A DNA stretch of 9,176 nt, from positions 1 to 9,176 of the forward strand of contig VAYD01000245.1 in NCBI GenBank assembly GCA_005883905.1, given 5' to 3'. Below the pieces are notes generated by a model. That model was given only the letters and a program-made list of their open reading frames with translations. It was not told the origin of the DNA and did no database searches. The position numbers and the translations under genes were made by a program. Every line of letters begins with the position of its first letter. Within the stretch, counting starts at the first letter, position 1. Of the stretch, positions 5,252 through 9,176 are shown piece by piece. The DNA comes from Actinomycetota bacterium. GTDB taxonomy: Bacteria; Actinomycetota; Thermoleophilia; Solirubrobacterales; Solirubrobacteraceae.

Positions 5252-7844
5252 TATCCGTCGGCGTCCACGGCGACCGCGTTGGGGCCGGGTGGCGGCGGCT
5301 TGGAGTCCCAGCCGTGCACGGACTTCCACAGCAGCGCGTCCATCTCGCGCTGGGGGATCTCGTCGAGGCCCTGCGGGAGCCGCGCCGACGCCGCGGCGCC
5401 CGGGCCGCTCGACGGGTTGCGCTCGAGCAGGTCGACCGTCGCCGGGATCGCGTCGTAGGGCGCGTCGTTGCTCGGCTGCGCCTGGAACGCGTCGTACATC
5501 GGCGTGGCGAGGCGGTCGCCCAGGCCGAGCGGGCGCATGCCCATGATCAGCTCCATCGAGCGGATGAACGAGAGGAAGTCGTAGCGCGTGCTGACGACCG
5601 CGCCCTGCTTCGCGAACGGGCTGATCGCGAACGCCGGGATGCGGTGCGCGTCGAGGTGGTCGGCGCCGTCCTGCGAGTCGTCCTCGACGACGAAGATCGC
5701 GCTCGACTTCCAGATCGACGAGTGCGAGATCAGGTCGACCATGTCGCCGAGCGCCTGGTCGTTCTCGGCGATCATCGCGCGCGGCGTGCGCGCGCCGGCG
5801 CTCAGCACCTCGGTGTGGTCGTTGGACAGCACCAGGTAGTTGAACGTCGGCACCGTGCCGGTACCGTGCCGGTCGCGACCTGCGCGGTGAAGCGCGTCTT
5901 GAAGCAATCGAAGCGCGACTCGGAGCCGGGCGGCGCGCCGAGCGGCGGGCTCGTGTCGAAGACTTCGACGCGCGGGCCGGCGGCGCTGAGGATCGCGTCC
6001 TTGCCGATCGAGGCGTCGTTGGGGTAGCAGCCGTTGGGGCCGAGGTCGGACTTCGCCATCTTCGTCAGCACGCGCTGCAGCTCGTCGTTGCTGCGGTCCT
6101 TGTCGGGGAAGACCCCGACGGTGCCGGCGATCGCCTCGCCGTAGTTGAAGTACGAGATGTCCTGGCGCTCGGCCTGGTCGAACAGGAAGCCGTTGGGCGG
6201 CCAGGTGACGGCGTAGACGCCGAAGTCGTAGGGGCGCTCGCGGCCGCCGTAGTTCTGGAACCAGGCCTTGTGGACGTAATCGCTGACGGCGCCGGCGCTG
6301 GTCCAGAAGTGCCCATCGATCGAGGCCTCGGAGTTGGCGAAGACGTGGTCGAGCAGCGGGAAGCGCCGGGCGAGCGCGTGCGCGTTGGGGGTGATCTGCT
6401 CGCCGAAGAGCGCGAGGTTCGGGTCGCCGTTGCCGCGCGGGTCGTCGCCGAGGATCTGGTCGTAGGTGCGGTTCTCGCGCACGATGTAGAAGACGTGCTT
6501 GATCGGGCCGCCGGGGCGCAGCGGCGTGTCGGGCGGCGCGGGCTCCGCGTTCGTCGGGCGGATCGCGGCGTTGGCGCGCCTGGTGAGCTTGCCGCGGATC
6601 AGCGTGTCGCTCGGGAACGCGGCGATGCCGACCGAGCCGACGTTGAGCAGCGGCAGGTACTGGAACGAGTTGATCGCGTTGTCGGAGTCGTTGGGCGACT
6701 GCGGGTCCGGGCCGTTGGTGTTCGGCCCGGTGCCGAGGCCCTTGGCGCTGAGCCAGATGAGCTTCTTGCTCGTCACCGCGACGTCGCTCGGGTACTCCGC
6801 GGTCGGGATGCGGCCGACGAACCGCAGCCTGTCGAGGCTGAACACCGCGAGGCTCTCGGCGCCGGACTCGGCGACCAGCAGCCTGCCGTGGCCCACCGCC
6901 ACCGCGGTCGGCGAGGAGCCGATGCCTTCCGCGCGCGCGACGCTCAACGTCTGCTCCACCTGGAAGGAGTCGGTGTCGATCACCGAGACCTGGTCGGAGT
7001 TGGCGATCGCGACGAACGCGCGGTGGCGCCTGGTGTCCAGCGCGATCGCCTCGGGATGCGAGAGGTGCGCGCCGACCTGGATCGTCTTGACGACCTTCCC
7101 TCCCTGCAGGTCGACCACGGAGACGGTGCCGGGCGTCTCGTTGCTCACCAGGCCGAACTTCTTGCCGGGCAGGATCGCCGCGCCGTAGGGGTAGTGGCCG
7201 GCATCGACGTAGCGCACGCCGCCGGTCGCGGTGTCGACGATCGCGGCGCTGTCGGCCAGGTTGAGCGGCACGAGCAGCATCGAGCCGTCGGGCGAGATCG
7301 CCAGCCGGTCGGGCCATGCGATCTTCGTGGAGTTCGTCGGCGGGAAGCTCTGCGGCGTCGGCGCGCCCGACTGCGGCGGGACCGGGATGACCTTCACGAA
7401 GCTCGCGTGCCCACGGGCGTTGTAGTCGTAGACGTGGATGACGTCGCCGTCCTTGCCCGGTGTGCCGTCGGGCATCTTCTGGTCGGCGTACGACGAGTCG
7501 TGGACGCCCGAGACGTAGACGCGCGAGCGCTTGCGGTCCATCGCGATGCCGCCGGACATGCCGGGCAGCTGCAGCGTCTGGACGACCGTGCCGGTCGCGA
7601 CGTCGACGATCCGGATGTCGTTGGCGCCGCGCCCGGTGCCGACGGCCCAGTAGAAGCGCCCGTCGCGCGTGAGCGCGCCGCCGGTCGGGAACTGGCCGAC
7701 GGTAGTCATGCGGCCGAACGGCTGCAGGTGGCGGCCGTTGCCGAGCAGCGCGTCGCCGGGCCCGACCTCGGCCGATGCGACAAACGTGCCTGACCCCAAT
7801 GTCGCGGCGAGCGCCGCGAGGGCCAGCGTCAGGCCGCGGCGCAT
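5251..7844 (-). pseudogene. Secreted beta-propeller (YVTN/LVIVD-type) phosphoesterase, frameshifted by an 11-bp duplication
   Basis: An exported two-domain protein. Residues 1-25 are a Sec-type signal peptide (MRRGLTLALAALAATLGSG..., likely cleavage after A-S-A). Residues about 40-420 are repeated YVTN/NHL-like propeller blades (ISPDGSMLLVPLNLADSAAI, VSVVDLQGGKVVKTIQ, VSVIDTDSFQVEQTL). From about 445 a phosphoesterase-family (phospholipase C/acid phosphatase-like) domain begins with IKHVFYIVRENRTYDQILGD, which carries the typical Glu-Asn-Arg. The reading frame breaks at 5852-5873, where an 11-bp unit is repeated exactly in tandem. The frame then resumes with TFNYLVLSNDHTEVL, FVVEDDSQDGADHLDAHR and a C-terminal tail to TAG 5253-5251. 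With one copy removed the gene encodes 860 residues without interruption. As written, the product lacks the C-terminal ~200 residues, including the conserved EDDSQDG...DAHR segment, and is probably inactive. The start overlaps the upstream stop as TGATG. The substrate is unknown. Confidence 0.85.
5852..5873. repeat. Exact 11-bp tandem duplication causing a frameshift
   Basis: ACCGTGCCGGT occurs twice back to back (5852-5862 and 5863-5873, + strand). Removing one copy rejoins the two halves of the phosphoesterase frame (V-A-T-G-T-V-P then T-F-N-Y-L), so the duplication is the direct cause of the frameshift. It may be slipped-strand replication, a switchable repeat, or an assembly artefact. Confidence 0.95.
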
Positions 7845-8524
7845 CAGCCGGCGTGCGGGACCTGCGTCGTCCTGCTCTCCACATGGCGCGGCCGGCGGCG
7901 GACCGCGGCGGCGGCCTCGGCGATCCGGTGCTCGCCGCAGAAGAGCGTTCGCCCGACCTTCAGGACCGGCAGGCGGTCGGCGCCCTGCGCCAGCAGGCGC
8001 AGGCCGGTGGCCTCCATCTCGCCGTCGCGCGAGCGGTCGCCGGCGGCCGCCATCACCTCGGGCAACCCGAGCCCGGCCGCGGCGGCGGCCTCGGCCAGCA
8101 CCTCGGGATCGTCGAGGTCGAACCCGCCGCAGAACGCCAGGCGGCTGGCGGCGAGGACGAACGGCGCCGCTTGACCGCCGTTCGCGGCCGCGAGCGCCGC
8201 GACGCGCATCGCGACGCGCGCCCCGGTCGGATAGCCGTCGGGCCAGACGAGCGGCATGTGGAGCAGCTGCGCGCGCTGCTCCGCGGAGGCCTGTGCGGCC
8301 TCGCGGTCGACGGTCGCGGACAGCGCGTCGCCGGCGTGCAGCGCCTCGCTCAGCGCCGGGCGCCAGGTGAGCGCCGGGAACATGCGGTCGACGCGCTCGG
8401 CCGCGAGGTACGTGAACGGCGACGCAAGGTCGAAGAAGAAGGTGGCTCTCAGCCGCGTCGGAGCGTCTTCGATCGCCGCCTGGCGCGCGCTACGGCGCTC
8501 GTCCAGCCTGATGACGTTTCCCAT
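7844..8524 (-). CDS. DsbA-like thioredoxin-fold protein, 2-hydroxychromene-2-carboxylate isomerase-like
   Basis: A 226-residue cytoplasmic protein of the DSBA-like/HCCA isomerase family, whose characterised members isomerise ring-cleavage products using glutathione or act as thiol-linked oxidoreductases. The thioredoxin fold starts at about residue 27 with TFFFDLASPFTYLAAERV, where Ser35-Pro36 occupy the active-site place filled by C-x-x-C in true DsbA, so it is not a disulfide oxidase. The cis-Pro region is LPVLKVGRTLFCGEH (Pro186). Cys132 and Cys196 are present but not paired in a motif. The first 25 residues are polar, with no signal peptide. I chose ATG 8524 because AGGGGG lies just upstream (8536-8531). 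An in-frame ATG 51 bases further upstream has no ribosome site. The stop overlaps the phosphoesterase start (TGATG), so this is the first gene of a three-gene operon. It is divergent from an HxlR regulator that may control it. The physiological substrate is unknown. Confidence 0.87.
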   Translation of the reverse strand: MGNVIRLDERRSARQAAIEDAPTRLRATFFFDLASPFTYLAAERVDRMFPALTWRPALSEALHAGDALSATVDREAAQASAEQRAQLLHMPLVWPDGYPTGARVAMRVAALAAANGGQAAPFVLAASRLAFCGGFDLDDPEVLAEAAAAAGLGLPEVMAAAGDRSRDGEMEATGLRLLAQGADRLPVLKVGRTLFCGEHRIAEAAAAVRRRPRHVESRTTQVPHAG

Positions 8525-8554
8525 CGGGCCCCCTGCCCATGACTCGTCGTGGTC

Positions 8555-8648
8555 GTGGGTTCGTTTCCCACTCATTGAGCTGCAACGACGTGGCCGGGCG
8601 AAACATGCGCCAGAAGATTCAGGTTTCTCGGCACGCCGAACACCGGTG
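8555..8648. promoter_or_regulatory. Small palindromes in the divergent intergenic region
   Basis: The 241-bp gap 8525-8765 between the divergent genes carries several short symmetric sites: GTGGG-N7-CCCAC (8555-8571), TCGGC-AC-GCCGA (8628-8639) and CACCGGTG (8641-8648). GTTTC/GAAAC pentamers recur at 8563, 8600, 8623 and 8683. They may be regulator sites. Each alone is weak evidence in DNA of this composition. Confidence 0.25.
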
Positions 8649-8656
8649 CGACATTT

Positions 8657-8679
8657 GGCCATTTCGTGGCGAAATCGCC
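8657..8679. promoter_or_regulatory. 23-bp near-perfect palindrome, candidate HxlR operator
   Basis: Centred on 8668, the arms GGC-C-ATTTCG and CGAAAT-C-GCC flank TGG, with nine of ten positions paired. It lies 86 bp upstream of the HxlR start codon and 20 bp before a -10-like TAACCT (8700-8705), where it would overlap a -35 region. Members of the HxlR family are dimeric winged-helix proteins that typically bind such palindromes in the intergenic region next to their own gene. The operator role is inferred from position and symmetry only. Confidence 0.45.
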
Positions 8680-8702
8680 CTAGAAACGTGTCGGACGAGT
8701 AA

Positions 8703-8755
8703 CCTCTTCCTTGGCTGAGGGGCCCTTGCAGCCAGTCCCACGGAAGAGAAAGAGG
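8703..8755 (+). promoter_or_regulatory. Leader inverted repeats overlapping the HxlR ribosome binding site
   Basis: CTCTTCC (8704-8710) can pair with GGAAGAG (8742-8748), enclosing TGGCTG/CAGCCA (8712-8717/8729-8734). Alternatively CCTCTT (8703-8708) pairs perfectly with AAGAGG (8750-8755), which includes the Shine-Dalgarno of the HxlR gene. These pairings exclude each other, so the leader could mask or free the ribosome site. If transcription instead starts just after the -10-like TAACCT at 8700-8705, the 5' arm would be absent and the idea fails. Confidence 0.3.
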
Positions 8756-8765
8756 TCCCCCGACG

Positions 8766-9176
8766 ATGGCCACCGTTCCCCCGCCCAAGCGGCACCCGTA
8801 CAACCAGTGGGCACCGGACGCCCGGGCGCTCGATCTGGTCGGCGACAAGTGGACGCTGCTGATCGTCCGCGACCTTGCCGCCGGGCCGCGTCGCTTCGTC
8901 GAGCTTCAGCGGGTGCTGCCGGGGATCTCGACCGAGCAGCTGCGCTCGCGGCTGAACCGGATGGTCGCCGACGGCCTGCTGACCCGCCAGCGCTACCGCG
9001 AGGTGCCCCCGCGCGTGGACTACGAGCTGACCGAGCGCGCGCGTGATCTGCTGCCCGTCGTCGGCGCGCTGGCCCGGTGGGGCTACCGCTGGACGTGGGG
9101 CCCGCCGCGCGCGGGCGAGGCGATCGACGTCGGCGCGATCTTCCGGTGCGTGCCGGGGCTGCACATGCCGCCCGGC
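8766..9176 (+). CDS. HxlR-family winged-helix transcriptional regulator, 3' end missing
   Basis: The first 137 residues of an HxlR-type DNA-binding protein; the frame is open through the last base. The HTH_HxlR domain spans about 15-110: ARALDLVGDKWTLLIVRDL (first helix region), GPRRFVELQRVLPGIST, then the recognition part EQLRSRLNRMVADGLLTRQR, the wing (VPPRVDYELTE) and the dimer helix LLPVVGALARWGYRW. The remainder (GEAIDVGAIFRCVPGL...) goes beyond the usual ~110-120 residues. It suggests a longer actinobacterial HxlR with a C-terminal domain (SCP2-like is my guess). The Cys usually found shortly before the first helix is Ala16 here, which argues against that type of thiol sensing. The start ATG 8766 has AGAGG at 8751-8755, 10 bases away. 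The gene is divergent from the DsbA-like/phosphoesterase/cyclase operon, its likely target by the usual HxlR arrangement. Confidence 0.9.
   Translation, partial: MATVPPPKRHPYNQWAPDARALDLVGDKWTLLIVRDLAAGPRRFVELQRVLPGISTEQLRSRLNRMVADGLLTRQRYREVPPRVDYELTERARDLLPVVGALARWGYRWTWGPPRAGEAIDVGAIFRCVPGLHMPPG

Noticed and set aside
3796..6027. Long + strand open frame (about 740 codons) opposite the cyclase and the phosphoesterase end
   Set aside because: Low-complexity Asp/Arg/Glu/Val antisense translation that runs across two real genes on the other strand.
6270..7793. Long + strand open frame opposite the propeller domain
   Set aside because: Antisense shadow of propeller codons; no motif and no ribosome site.
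7844..7884. Earlier start for the phosphoesterase in the second (downstream) frame
   Set aside because: Reading that frame from upstream gives Arg/Ala-rich nonsense until the duplication at 5852-5873; the signal peptide and propeller are in the frame starting at 7844.
8525..8848. N-terminal extension of the DsbA-like protein to earlier start codons
   Set aside because: The extra residues run into the divergent gene's promoter and coding region, do not resemble the family, and lack a ribosome site; ATG 8524 has AGGGGG just upstream.

Overview
This is a high-GC window with strongly G/C-ending codons. The protein styles point to a high-GC actinomycete-type bacterium: a short Ppx without a C-terminal HD domain, a ThDP enzyme resembling mycobacterial IlvG, a six-TM HAMP class III cyclase like the mycobacterial group, and an HxlR regulator with a C-terminal extension. 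Solirubrobacterales/Thermoleophilia is my best guess, but that is recall-based inference, not something the sequence proves.

Left region (1-1830, + strand): the 3' part of a D-2-hydroxyacid dehydrogenase overlaps by 4 bp (ATGA) an exopolyphosphatase-type ppx/gppA gene, which is split by a frameshift near 1047-1057. About 300 bp without a gene follow, rich in inverted repeats and closed by a textbook + strand intrinsic terminator (CUUG tetraloop, seven T). They may be a structured 3' UTR or a small RNA gene. A convergent acetolactate-synthase-like ThDP enzyme (1831-3444, - strand) has its stop codon directly against the T tract. It appears to lack about seven residues just after its ThDP motif.

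Middle (3445-3741): a 117-bp divergent intergenic region leads to a 59-residue, very acidic small protein on the + strand. It has an ideal Shine-Dalgarno and no family I recognise.

Right region (3745-8524, - strand): a compact operon reads leftward as DsbA-like/2-hydroxychromene-2-carboxylate-isomerase-like protein, then a secreted beta-propeller phosphoesterase, then a six-TM HAMP adenylate cyclase. The first two genes overlap as TGATG. The last two are separated only by a perfect 9-bp hairpin that ends one base before the cyclase start codon. The phosphoesterase is frameshifted by an exact 11-bp tandem duplication (5852-5873); removing one copy restores an 860-residue protein. An HxlR-family regulator (8766 to the window end, incomplete) is divergent from this operon. 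The shared 241-bp region holds a 23-bp near-perfect palindrome and nested inverted repeats over the regulator's leader.

Three independent coding lesions occur in 6 kb: two frameshifts and one apparent in-frame loss. Either the assembly is imperfect here or the locus is decaying. I do not see a defence system, mobile element, CRISPR array, tRNA or rRNA. The most interesting candidates are the structured RNA region, the unrecognised small protein, and the unusual DsbA-like / propeller-phosphoesterase / cyclase operon with its hairpin junction.
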